A stretch of 64,000 bases of DNA, taken from a virus. Positions 25,371 through 33,254 of the stretch are shown in pieces; the first letter of the stretch is position 1, and each line of letters begins with the position of its first letter. A model generated the notes under the pieces. That model made no database searches, had not been told where the DNA came from, and saw only the letters and a program-made list of their open reading frames with translations. The stretch spans positions 1 to 64,000 of the IMG/VR virus record IMGVR_UViG_3300025012_000028. The stretch is one strand, 5' to 3'. A program made the position numbers and the translations under genes.

Positions 25371-27614
25371 ATGAATTTTTACAAGAACAAAGTGATTATC
25401 GGTGGTCAGGAAAAGGTTGTAGTTGCCTTTCTCCACAAAGATGAAGACACACAGGTAGTGGAAACCACCACCGTCAACCGGATTCACCACATCCATATTC
25501 TGGATCGTTCCGGTTCCATGTCCAGTGACATCGATGAACTGATTGATAACGTTCAGAAAACAATCGATGTTATCGGGGATGAAGATCTTCTTACCATCAT
25601 TTGGTTCAGTTCCAACGGACAACACCGCACCGTCATTAAAGGTGCATCCAAGTTCGACAAACTGAACTCCGTTCTGGATTCTCTCCGCTCTGTAGTTGGT
25701 TGTACTTGCTTTTCCGATCCCCTCAAAGAAGTTAATCTTGTTCTTGATGAACTTGGTGATGTTGCTCCGGTTTCCATTACTCTGTTTACCGATGGACAGG
25801 CTGTAGTTCCTTGGTCTACTGCTGAAGAAGAGAAGCGTTGTTTTGCCGAACTTGAGAAAATGAAAGGTCGAATTCTCGCTTTCAATACAGTCGGTTATGG
25901 TTATTACTACAACCAAGAATTCATGAAAGCAATGTCGGCAACTTCTGAATTCGGAACCTTTGTCCACAGTTCCAAGATTGATGATTACATGACAATTTTC
26001 TCACACAACTTCGAAAAGATTTCTGATGCTGTCTGTGAGACGATTGATTTGGCAACCATCGGTGCAGAAATCGTGTACCTTACTAGGTCGTTCACGAAGA
26101 TGGGTCAGGATTTTCTTCATCTTTCGCGCATTGATAAGCGCAAGAATCAGTTCTTTGTTGTGGTGGATAAAGCCAACGAAGATTTCTCTTTCGTGTATCA
26201 GGACAAGGTTTACCATTTCTCCGATGTTCAACAGGCTATGTCGGAGGCTACCCTGAACAATTACCTCTATGCATATGCTTACAACCTGTATTATGCTGGT
26301 CGTAGGAAAGAAGCACTGGACGTGATTGCTGAACTGAAAGATAAAGCATTGATCGATTCTCATATGTGTGCGTTCACATTTGATGAATGTTCTGCCCATA
26401 TCGAGAAACTTCGTAAAGCCATCTTCAAATCGAATTGCCGATATGTTGATGGTGTCGCGCCCAAGAATTATGTTCCTGCTGATGATGCACGTTGTGTTAT
26501 GGATGTTCTTACCTTCCTGCAAACAGGTGATTCTTTCTATATCCCGTTTTCCAAAAACATCGATGGGTATAAGCGCATTGGTAGGAAAGCTTCTGAAGAG
26601 ATTAATTATTTCACCAAGTCTGAAAAAGAGGTACGGGTTCCCTTCAATGATTTTGTCCACAACAAGGAGCACATGAATCTTTCCATCCGTATCTGCATGG
26701 ATGGTCATGTGACTCTGAATCCCAAGAGGGCGAAAGCAACCGGTCTTCCTGCAACTATCGATAGCTGCATCTACCGCAACCACACTATCATTAAAGACGG
26801 CAACCTGAACATCAAGAAAATTGAAGTTCTCCTTACCGAAAAGGATTATGCTCTTTGTAGTGCCAATGGCATCATCGATCTTTTGGTGGACGCATTTGAA
26901 GTAATTGATGGTGTTGATTACTATCGTTGTGTTCTGAATCTTGAAGGTCTGCCGATCATCAATCGCAAATACATCAACGAGTCGTTTGGTATTGATCACA
27001 TTTTCGATTCTGCCGTCAAGATTGCTGGTCTGGAAGCTAAGAACAAACTCATTGGTTACTATCTAGATAAGGTGAGTGAGAAATCTGTTCTGGCTAAAAC
27101 CGGCAAGCTTGCCGATTATACCGTGGAACAGATCACGGTTCTGGAAGAACATGGGCTTTCGAAGGAACTGGTTTATCAGGGATTCAGGAAAGTAGCATCC
27201 ACCGAAGATTCGGATTCCTATGAATCCCGCACTATGACCTTTACATTGGCGGGTTGTTCTTCATGGCCCAAGGTTTCTGAGTTCTTTGAGAAGGTTGTAA
27301 GTGGTAAGAAACTGACCACAAGCGTTCTGATCATGAAGCGTCAGCTTGACGCAATTGAAATCCTTGCTACCAGCAAGAAGGTGGATCTTAACACCGTCAA
27401 CGCTAAACTCAGGGATTTCATGTTGGAACTTCAGAAGGAAACCAAGACGGAAATGATTAAGGAGCGCAGCATTCTAGGAACTCTCAAAATCGCCAAATTA
27501 TTGACGGGCGATTTCTTTGAGGGGTTGCTTCTTGATGAAAAAAATAACTATTACTATGAGCGAGACGGAATTAAAATGAATGTCAAAATTGCCTATACTA
27601 CCGAGTTTTTTTAG
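25371..27614 (+). CDS. Von Willebrand factor A domain protein, 747 aa
   Basis: N-terminal vWA fold: MIDAS motif DRSGSMS (~44-50), a conserved Thr region and LFTDGQ (~139). Residues beyond ~220 form a long, unrecognised C-terminal region without membrane segments or signal peptide, so it is cytosolic. vWA proteins often act as metal-dependent adaptors with ATPases or ternary systems; no MoxR ATPase is in this window. The codon usage is more GC-rich than neighbours, which hints at high expression or different ancestry. Ends at a strong hairpin. Confidence 0.8.
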   Translation: MNFYKNKVIIGGQEKVVVAFLHKDEDTQVVETTTVNRIHHIHILDRSGSMSSDIDELIDNVQKTIDVIGDEDLLTIIWFSSNGQHRTVIKGASKFDKLNSVLDSLRSVVGCTCFSDPLKEVNLVLDELGDVAPVSITLFTDGQAVVPWSTAEEEKRCFAELEKMKGRILAFNTVGYGYYYNQEFMKAMSATSEFGTFVHSSKIDDYMTIFSHNFEKISDAVCETIDLATIGAEIVYLTRSFTKMGQDFLHLSRIDKRKNQFFVVVDKANEDFSFVYQDKVYHFSDVQQAMSEATLNNYLYAYAYNLYYAGRRKEALDVIAELKDKALIDSHMCAFTFDECSAHIEKLRKAIFKSNCRYVDGVAPKNYVPADDARCVMDVLTFLQTGDSFYIPFSKNIDGYKRIGRKASEEINYFTKSEKEVRVPFNDFVHNKEHMNLSIRICMDGHVTLNPKRAKATGLPATIDSCIYRNHTIIKDGNLNIKKIEVLLTEKDYALCSANGIIDLLVDAFEVIDGVDYYRCVLNLEGLPIINRKYINESFGIDHIFDSAVKIAGLEAKNKLIGYYLDKVSEKSVLAKTGKLADYTVEQITVLEEHGLSKELVYQGFRKVASTEDSDSYESRTMTFTLAGCSSWPKVSEFFEKVVSGKKLTTSVLIMKRQLDAIEILATSKKVDLNTVNAKLRDFMLELQKETKTEMIKERSILGTLKIAKLLTGDFFEGLLLDEKNNYYYERDGIKMNVKIAYTTEFF

Positions 27615-27624
27615 GTTATATACC

Positions 27625-27653
27625 GAGAGGGGAGACATACCATCTCCCCTCTC
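27625..27653 (+). terminator. Strong stem-loop terminator
   Basis: 11-bp GAGAGGGGAGA/TCTCCCCTCTC hairpin right after the vWA gene; the downstream late promoter begins two bases later. Confidence 0.75.
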
Positions 27654-27654
27654 T

Positions 27655-27662
27655 TATAAATA
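27655..27662 (+). promoter_or_regulatory. T4-type late promoter TATAAATA
   Basis: Perfect late -10, 23 nt before the ferritin ATG and directly after a terminator, so the ferritin gene appears to be a late gene. Confidence 0.78.
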
Positions 27663-27684
27663 AAGATAAACCTTGGAGATATAA

Positions 27685-28203
27685 ATGGATTATTTGAACC
27701 GTGAAACAAATGAACCTAAGATTACCACAGTGTACAGCCTGTTGGTCGAGCAGATGAATAAGGAGTTTCAGAACAGCAGAATGTATTTGAATTTTGCTGG
27801 TATCTGTGATGTTCAAGCACTCACTGGTATTGCTAAGTATTTCAAAGAACAGAGTATTGATGAACTTAAACACTTCCAGATTATCTATGAATACATCAGT
27901 ATGAGAGGATGGAACCCAACTCTCACAGCACTTCCCGATATTGAGTTTATTGTAAACTGGTCGCCCATCGAACTGTTTGCACAAGCACATCAACTTGAAG
28001 TGGAAAACCTTGTATCTATTGCTAGAATTCAAGGAACATCTTTGGATGAAAAAGATTATCAGACCTGTGTGTTTCTCAATGATCTGATCACGACACAAAC
28101 AAAAGAAATTGATGAAATGTTGAAATGGAAGCAACGTTTCGTTCTTGCATCCGAAAGTCCCGCAGCTATTTTGATGTTGGATGAAAAAATAGGAGAACTG
28201 TGA
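27685..28203 (+). CDS. Ferritin-like iron-storage protein
   Basis: 172 aa, the length of bacterial ferritins. Four-helix pattern with EQMNKEFQNSRMYL (helix A, Glu27), DELKHF (Glu60 and His63, ferroxidase ligands), a Glu in HQLEVENL and TTQTKEIDEM (helix D). These match FtnA ligand positions. It would oxidise and store iron, or protect DNA from Fenton chemistry. Late promoter placement suggests a role at particle assembly or late infection. Confidence 0.85.
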   Translation: MDYLNRETNEPKITTVYSLLVEQMNKEFQNSRMYLNFAGICDVQALTGIAKYFKEQSIDELKHFQIIYEYISMRGWNPTLTALPDIEFIVNWSPIELFAQAHQLEVENLVSIARIQGTSLDEKDYQTCVFLNDLITTQTKEIDEMLKWKQRFVLASESPAAILMLDEKIGEL

Positions 28204-28433
28204 TGGATCAAGTCGAAGATGAAGTATTTTTCGCTGATGATGGTATTTGTGTTCAAAGTTCATGTATGATTAAACAAAAAGACGGAACTCTGACAAATGG
28301 TATTTCACTCATTCTAACTCCTGAGAATCCTGAAATCATTCTGACTTACGAAGAATTGGTGGCAGCAGTTAAAGAGTTGGAAGAGGATCGTCAATTTCAC
28401 TATTATGAAAATGGATGTGATTATGAATTGTGA
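28203..28433 (+). CDS. Hypothetical protein, 76 aa
   Basis: Start overlaps the ferritin stop (TGATG; a GTG at 28200 is also possible). Acidic, soluble. Unrecognised. Confidence 0.58.
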   Translation: MDQVEDEVFFADDGICVQSSCMIKQKDGTLTNGISLILTPENPEIILTYEELVAAVKELEEDRQFHYYENGCDYEL

Positions 28434-28719
28434 ATATGACTGTAAACAGAATGGGGTGTGTCAAGAACCGGATGATGATTGTAGTGCAAAGAGATTTTCA
28501 AATATCCCTTTAAATGAAATGGTGGGAGTTACAATGGATGAAAAAGTTAGAGTTGTAGAAGTAACGTTGATCAGTAGTGGCATGAGTTTTATTGATGAAG
28601 ATGTCGAAAGTGCGCTTCTCAGTATCAACGACTCACAAGAAGATGATGAATACCTTGTGAAAATTTTCTACATGGACAGATCAGAACTTGATGCGCTAGA
28701 TGAATTTGAAGGTTTTTAA
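28423..28719 (+). CDS. Hypothetical protein, ~98 aa
   Basis: Start uncertain (28405 or 28423). Cys-rich first 20 residues, acidic C-terminus. Overlaps the previous gene's end. Unrecognised. Confidence 0.5.
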   Translation: MNCEYDCKQNGVCQEPDDDCSAKRFSNIPLNEMVGVTMDEKVRVVEVTLISSGMSFIDEDVESALLSINDSQEDDEYLVKIFYMDRSELDALDEFEGF

Positions 28720-28730
28720 TGAGGTTCTAA

Positions 28731-28988
28731 GTGAGCATTTTCCGGTGTGGTCTGTGTGGTAAACTCTTTGACATTTCACAACAACATTCGATTGATCTGG
28801 GTATGAACTACGATGGTAAATGTTTTTTGATCATTAAAGATAAAATAGAGAATCATAATAAAAGAATTCATGAAGCTATAATTCAATCTAGATCAACTCT
28901 ATCGATGGAAACAGAAACTTTCAACAAAGAAGAACCGCCACAAAAGGGAAAGAAAAAACAGAAATATAGGAATGGTCGTGGTCACTGA
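28731..28988 (+). CDS. Zinc-finger-like protein, 85 aa
   Basis: GTG start behind GAGG. CGLCG near 5-9 and two His near 19 and 42 could bind zinc; C-terminus is very basic (PPQKGKKKQKYRNGRGH), suggesting nucleic-acid binding. Confidence 0.52.
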   Translation: MSIFRCGLCGKLFDISQQHSIDLGMNYDGKCFLIIKDKIENHNKRIHEAIIQSRSTLSMETETFNKEEPPQKGKKKQKYRNGRGH

Positions 28989-29142
28989 ACAAATCTTAAA
29001 TGAATTGGAATCACTGACATACTTGTTCAAAGAGTTGGGTTCTGTTGATAGGGATCAATTTCAGATACCAATTAAGTGCTTCAAGAAAGTGGTTAACGAG
29101 AAGTTAAAATCAATTAAAGAACTAACAAAGGAAATCAAATGA
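28972..29142 (+). CDS. Hypothetical protein, 56 aa
   Basis: Begins in the end of the previous gene and overlaps the next start (ATGA). Helical, Lys/Glu-rich. Unrecognised. Confidence 0.5.
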   Translation: MVVVTEQILNELESLTYLFKELGSVDRDQFQIPIKCFKKVVNEKLKSIKELTKEIK

Positions 29143-29324
29143 GTGATCTATTATTTTGTAATGCGAGCAAGCGAGTGGAACATTGTATGCGTAGAACCAA
29201 CATTTGCTGTCTCAAATGTGATGTCTATTCTGAGTGTTTGATATTATCCAAAGAAGCCAAATCAACCAGACCATGTTCCGTTGCTGATTTCGATGAAGAT
29301 GAAACTTGTGAGTTTTTAATTTGA
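29139..29324 (+). CDS. Cys-rich small protein, 61 aa
   Basis: Eight Cys including CCLKC; possible metal binding. Overlaps the preceding stop by 4 nt. Confidence 0.52.
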   Translation: MSDLLFCNASKRVEHCMRRTNICCLKCDVYSECLILSKEAKSTRPCSVADFDEDETCEFLI

Positions 29325-29327
29325 GAC

Positions 29328-29355
29328 TTGACATCTTTCTTCTTCCATGTATAAT
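29328..29355 (+). promoter_or_regulatory. Early sigma70-type promoter
   Basis: TTGACA, 16 nt, TATAAT. It directly abuts a late element, giving a tandem early/late promoter. Confidence 0.75.
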
Positions 29356-29363
29356 TATAAATA
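29356..29363 (+). promoter_or_regulatory. T4-type late promoter TATAAATA
   Basis: Late -10 contiguous with the early promoter; AAGGAG and ATG 29383 follow. These genes may be expressed throughout infection. Confidence 0.62.
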
Positions 29364-29382
29364 AAACATTAAGGAGAAAGAT

Positions 29383-29514
29383 ATGAAACCGGATAAAGAC
29401 TTTTTGAGACTGTTAACTCACATGATCCCCGCACCCATTTCCACGGTCATGAAGAACAAGAAAGAGAAGCGCAAGACGAAGTTTGATTACCATAAAGAGA
29501 TGAAACATTACTAA
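29383..29514 (+). CDS. Basic small protein, 43 aa
   Basis: Very basic (KNKKEKRKTK), likely nucleic-acid binding or disordered. AAGGAG lies 8 nt upstream. First gene after the tandem promoter. Confidence 0.55.
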   Translation: MKPDKDFLRLLTHMIPAPISTVMKNKKEKRKTKFDYHKEMKHY

Positions 29515-29529
29515 CTAAAGGGACAAAAA

Positions 29530-29757
29530 ATGAATTGGAATGAAATTGATGTTCATGCAACTGTGCGTTTAATTGATGCTATTTTTATGCTGATCACGGT
29601 TTATATGATTCGCAGACAACCCAAAGACCATTCGAGCAACCACAAACGTTTCTTCTATACACTTGGAGGAGCAAGTTTTTGGATGATTTATTGGCCTTGT
29701 GTAGCATACAAGAGATTCAAAAATAAACCTAAAGGAGTGACAAATGGAATACTCTAA
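29530..29757 (+). CDS. Small membrane protein, 75 aa
   Basis: Two hydrophobic stretches (~11-27 and ~43-58) separated by a basic loop. Probably inner membrane. Unrecognised. Confidence 0.58.
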   Translation: MNWNEIDVHATVRLIDAIFMLITVYMIRRQPKDHSSNHKRFFYTLGGASFWMIYWPCVAYKRFKNKPKGVTNGIL

Positions 29758-30085
29758 GATTCTGAAAGAGTTCAGGGAAGAAGAAAAGCTGGATGAACTG
29801 GAACCGGAAGTAGAAGCAGCACCCGAAGTAGAGGTTGACACTTCTGATATTGATCTTGGGTCGATGGTCAGGGTGATTGATGGTGAATCGTTCATTGCCG
29901 ATGATCTGGAACTTAGTGAGGAAGATTTTGCGGAGTTCCAAACCAAAGTAGAAAGTGGTTCTTACGCAATCGTGTTCGACATCGATGATGATAATCCTGA
30001 AGTTGTGGATATCGTCTTTGAAGATGGTTTGGAAGTTTTCAAGATCCCCAAGCTGAATCTGGAAATTATCGAAGATGAGGATTAA
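29744..30085 (+). CDS. Acidic protein, 113 aa
   Basis: Highly acidic throughout (long Glu/Asp stretches), the profile of DNA-mimic or unstructured proteins. No family recognised. Overlaps the previous gene by 14 nt. Confidence 0.6.
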   Translation: MEYSKILKEFREEEKLDELEPEVEAAPEVEVDTSDIDLGSMVRVIDGESFIADDLELSEEDFAEFQTKVESGSYAIVFDIDDDNPEVVDIVFEDGLEVFKIPKLNLEIIEDED

Positions 30086-30101
30086 TTAATTCGATAATTA
30101 A

Positions 30102-30107
30102 TTGACA
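30102..30107 (+). promoter_or_regulatory. -35-like TTGACA with weak -10
   Basis: TTGACA is followed 17 nt later by GAAGAT only, then the hairpin at 30129. Resembles the promoter plus stem-loop arrangement at 48582. Confidence 0.4.
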
Positions 30108-30128
30108 AATTCGGTTAATAATGAGAAG

Positions 30129-30156
30129 ATGCCCTTAGATTAATTTCTAGGGGCAT
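30129..30156 (+). terminator. Stem-loop terminator
   Basis: 11-bp stem ATGCCCTTAGA/TCTAGGGGCAT with TTAATT loop and a T-rich tail. Confidence 0.7.
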
Positions 30157-30177
30157 TTCTTTATTTAAGGAGGGTTT

Positions 30178-30771
30178 ATGAAAAAGAAAGATAATGTAGT
30201 TCGGGTGGGGGATATTGTTCAAATAGTTGAACCGGAATTCTTTATAAGGTGTGGGTATCCTCTTTCATTTCAGGATGCTTATGAAATAGTGAAAGAGAAA
30301 TACACAGACTCGGTTCATAAATTCTTGGTCGAAACAGAATTTAGACAAGAACGAACCAACCATCTTGGGTTTCCTATACTTTCTCTTGATCCTCCTTCCA
30401 AAGATTGGACAATTCAGAAAATCCTGAAAGCATTAACATATGAATATGTAGCAAACAAAGGGTTTGGTGGTGAAGATAAAAAGATTTATACCGAGAGGCG
30501 AGAAGAATGTATTGGTAAGAAGTATAAGGTAAAAGAAAAGAGAGTTGTCAAAACCGGAACATATTACCCCTCATTTGGATATTATGACAGTTGGACAGGG
30601 GAATATGATGGTGAGTGTGGTGGTCTAGCTGGTGGTGGAACCCACATCATTCTTACTATTGCTCCTGTTATGGGACAAGATAATAGTGTGTATGTTTATG
30701 CTGATTATAGTGATCTACAACAAATCGAAAGAATTCATGTGGAAAAGATAAATCGAAACAATGTCAATTGA
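30178..30771 (+). CDS. Hypothetical protein, 197 aa
   Basis: Starts behind AAGGAGGG. An N-terminal VGDIVQIVEP stretch resembles small SH3-like folds; the rest is unrecognised and has a Gly-rich centre. Confidence 0.62.
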   Translation: MKKKDNVVRVGDIVQIVEPEFFIRCGYPLSFQDAYEIVKEKYTDSVHKFLVETEFRQERTNHLGFPILSLDPPSKDWTIQKILKALTYEYVANKGFGGEDKKIYTERREECIGKKYKVKEKRVVKTGTYYPSFGYYDSWTGEYDGECGGLAGGGTHIILTIAPVMGQDNSVYVYADYSDLQQIERIHVEKINRNNVN

Positions 30772-31015
30772 TATAAAGAAGCACAAGGCATTGGGTCTTT
30801 GTTCTCGATGTACCCAACCAAGAAAGAAAGGCTTTATTAGGTGCGAAAAACATCTCAAACTTAATAGAGAAGAATCTGCATACCAAAAAAAGAAACGCAA
30901 GGAAGAAGGTAGATGTATAGATTGTGGTAGACAAATGAATGAGGATGATTTTTCATTTAGAAGATCTAAATTCAGATGTGTTAATTGTTCTGAAAAGACT
31001 TTTTATTGGAGATAA
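30761..31015 (+). CDS. Double zinc-ribbon protein, 84 aa
   Basis: CSRC (14-17), CEKH, CIDCG (~51) and CVNC (~74) suggest two zinc ribbons in a very basic protein; such proteins often bind DNA or RNA. An HNH relative is possible but no HNH histidines are clear. Confidence 0.58.
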   Translation: MSIDIKKHKALGLCSRCTQPRKKGFIRCEKHLKLNREESAYQKKKRKEEGRCIDCGRQMNEDDFSFRRSKFRCVNCSEKTFYWR

Positions 31016-31060
31016 ATACAAAGAAGAATGAATAACCTACAGCATAGGAGAATCGACTGA

Positions 31061-31924
31061 ATGAAAATTATCAAGAAAGCATTGCCGAAAGATTACATCC
31101 TTGTTTCATCCTCAGATTTACATTTGGGAAGTCCTTGTGTCAACGAAGATCAAATTGCATCGATGGTGGATTATGTAGCTTCCACCGACAATTGTTTTAT
31201 GGTCAACATGGGCGATAACGTAGAAGCAATTTCCCCAAGGGATAAACGTTTTCAGTTTGATGATTGTAAATATCAGACCACACAGGAACAAGCTGATGCA
31301 GTAGTTAAACTTTTCAAACCTCTGAAATCCAAACTGCTAGTAGTAGGAAATGGTAATCACGAATCCGTCTTCCAGAATGATTTTAATATTGGAAAATATA
31401 TTGCCGATCAGCTTTCGGTTCCTTTTGGTAGCATCTCTTATAAGTTGGAAGCATATAATGATTCCACAATGACCCTCATGCATAAGATGTTCTTTCATCA
31501 TGGTGCAGGAAACCTCCATAGCAACGCCAAGGATGACATTCAAGCAGAAGCTAATATGAAAGCATCACTTAAAAACAAACTGGCTAAAACGGGCCATTCT
31601 GATTGTATAGTGATGGGTATTGGACATGTTCACCGTTCCTTAATCGTTGAACCCACAGCACACAAGAAACTTCACCTAACTTCGGATGAAGAAGGAAAAA
31701 TTAAACAGCACTATCGTTTTGATGAACCACAGAATATTCCTTACATTGCTCCCGATAGTAGGTTCTATTTCGCCAATCCATCTTTCATGAAACTATATCA
31801 GAATACTGAAACTGATTACAATTCATATGCAGAAAAGTTTATGTTGAGTCCTTCCGAAATTGGTTATTCTAAAATCATTGTCAGAGATGGCAATGTACAA
31901 TCAATCGAATTTGTCAGATTGTAA
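31061..31924 (+). CDS. Calcineurin-like metallophosphoesterase
   Basis: 287 aa. Motifs SDLHLG (18-23), GDNVE, GNGNHES, FHHGAG and GHVH complete the two-metal site. Unlike the other three paralogues it has a 30-residue insert around 75-95. Substrate unknown. Confidence 0.82.
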   Translation: MKIIKKALPKDYILVSSSDLHLGSPCVNEDQIASMVDYVASTDNCFMVNMGDNVEAISPRDKRFQFDDCKYQTTQEQADAVVKLFKPLKSKLLVVGNGNHESVFQNDFNIGKYIADQLSVPFGSISYKLEAYNDSTMTLMHKMFFHHGAGNLHSNAKDDIQAEANMKASLKNKLAKTGHSDCIVMGIGHVHRSLIVEPTAHKKLHLTSDEEGKIKQHYRFDEPQNIPYIAPDSRFYFANPSFMKLYQNTETDYNSYAEKFMLSPSEIGYSKIIVRDGNVQSIEFVRL

Positions 31925-31935
31925 AGGAGAAACGA

Positions 31936-32121
31936 ATGAGAGGGAAAACAACTAAGAAAATAAAGAATTGGTGTGAATCAGCATGGAATTCTACACCCGA
32001 AGAACAGCGCACAGGGTTCAGAAACTTTGATCACTTTGTCGAGCGGGTCAAATCGCAATGGAAACAAGATGTCAAGTTCAAGGAGTTTATTGAAATAACA
32101 CTTAGGAGAGGGTGGGTGTAA
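31936..32121 (+). CDS. Hypothetical protein, 61 aa
   Basis: Basic, Trp-containing helical protein behind AAAGGAG. Unrecognised. Confidence 0.58.
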   Translation: MRGKTTKKIKNWCESAWNSTPEEQRTGFRNFDHFVERVKSQWKQDVKFKEFIEITLRRGWV

Positions 32122-32300
32122 TGGCAAGAATTAAACTTACTGGTGAAGTGACAATCAGTGTTGTTCAGTACCTCGATCTTCCTGAAGATGAAGTTCAGGA
32201 GTTTCTAGAAGACACTGACAATTATGATGTTAATGTTGATCTAGAAGAATGTCAAAAAGAGATTATGGAATGGCATTTCTTAGACGCTGAACGTGTGTAA
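32121..32300 (+). CDS. Hypothetical protein, 59 aa
   Basis: Start at ATG 32121, sharing a base with the previous stop region (TAATG). Acidic. Unrecognised. Confidence 0.55.
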   Translation: MARIKLTGEVTISVVQYLDLPEDEVQEFLEDTDNYDVNVDLEECQKEIMEWHFLDAERV

Positions 32301-32325
32301 AAAGGTATTTTTTATGACGTGATGG

Positions 32326-32568
32326 TTGCGCGTCCCTCCAAAATGGGGAAATCCTTTTTCTCATTTGGAGGGAACAATAGCAGAGTTTAAAGTGGCAACC
32401 AGAGATGAAGCGGTTGATGCTTATGAGAAATGGATTCAAACCCAACCAGATTTGATGAACTCCCTCCATGAACTCAAAAATAAAACCCTCGCTTGCTGGT
32501 GTGCTCCCAAACGTTGCCACGCAGATGTATTATTAAAACTGGCAAATAAGAATGAATTCTTCGAATAA
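32326..32568 (+). CDS. DUF4326-like protein, apparent TTG start
   Basis: 80 aa with PPKWGNPF near the N-terminus and LACWCAPKRCHADVL at the C-terminus, the DUF4326 signature. The frame extends upstream to ATG 32314 with AAGG 8 nt before it, but the third codon is TGA. Therefore the gene either starts at TTG 32326 without a good ribosome site, or has a UGA near its start. Function unknown; the Cys/His pattern suggests metal binding. Confidence 0.68.
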   Translation: MRVPPKWGNPFSHLEGTIAEFKVATRDEAVDAYEKWIQTQPDLMNSLHELKNKTLACWCAPKRCHADVLLKLANKNEFFE

Positions 32569-32571
32569 TTA

Positions 32572-32600
32572 TTGACAAATTAATCCATGCCTGTTATAAC
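32572..32600 (+). promoter_or_regulatory. Early sigma70-type promoter
   Basis: TTGACA, 17 nt, TATAAC, with a CCATG/CATGG repeat around the -10. Confidence 0.72.
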
Positions 32601-32627
32601 TAACTAAAATGAAACATGGAGAAATGA

Positions 32628-33110
32628 ATGGCACTGGAAATTGAAAGAAAATATTTGGTCAAGAATGATGATTGGAAAAAGGAAAATATAACCAAACGTT
32701 TGGGTTTCATTTGGCAATCATATCTAATCAATGTGCCTCAGTTGACTGTTAGGTATAGATATTATTCGGCCCTCAAGAAAGGAACCATCACGGTCAAAGG
32801 TGAGAAAATACTTCTTTCATCTCAAGAATTTGAAATGGAAATTGACAACGAAGAGATAAACAAATTAATGATGCACGAAACTTCCGATGCACAGAGTGTC
32901 ATAAAAAGTAGGACTGTGGTAGAGTTCCAGAATCAACATTTCGAAATTGATGAATTTGGTGGATCAAATTTTGGGTTGGTAGTAGCAGAAATCGAATTAC
33001 CTTCTGTGGATACTGATGTGATTCTTCCTGATTGGATCGGTAAAGAAATAACTTTCGATAAGAAATATTTGAATTGTAATCTGGTTGTAAATCCTTTTAC
33101 TAGATGGTAG
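32628..33110 (+). CDS. CYTH-domain phosphatase/cyclase-like protein
   Basis: 160 aa with the family-defining EIERKYLV at the N-terminus, TVRYRYY, TVKGEK and a C-terminal EIELP. CYTH proteins bind triphosphates (thiamine triphosphatase, class IV adenylate cyclase, mRNA triphosphatase). Some phages use such folds on nucleotide second messengers, so a role against host signalling is possible but not shown. Has its own early promoter. Confidence 0.8.
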   Translation: MALEIERKYLVKNDDWKKENITKRLGFIWQSYLINVPQLTVRYRYYSALKKGTITVKGEKILLSSQEFEMEIDNEEINKLMMHETSDAQSVIKSRTVVEFQNQHFEIDEFGGSNFGLVVAEIELPSVDTDVILPDWIGKEITFDKKYLNCNLVVNPFTRW

Positions 33111-33254
33111 GATTATTTAAAATGTCGTCAACAAGGGGGTGATCTAGGTTTAACCGGCGACTCATTAAGGACAATGATTGTATAGAAGTTTACCAAATAC
33201 AATTCTTCGGAATGGTAAATTTTGTAAAGGTCATTGCCATATAGGAGATAACCT

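Noticed and set aside
26001-26999. 332-codon leftward frame inside the vWA gene
   Set aside because: Antisense shadow in a gene with regular codon bias; no ribosome site or domain.
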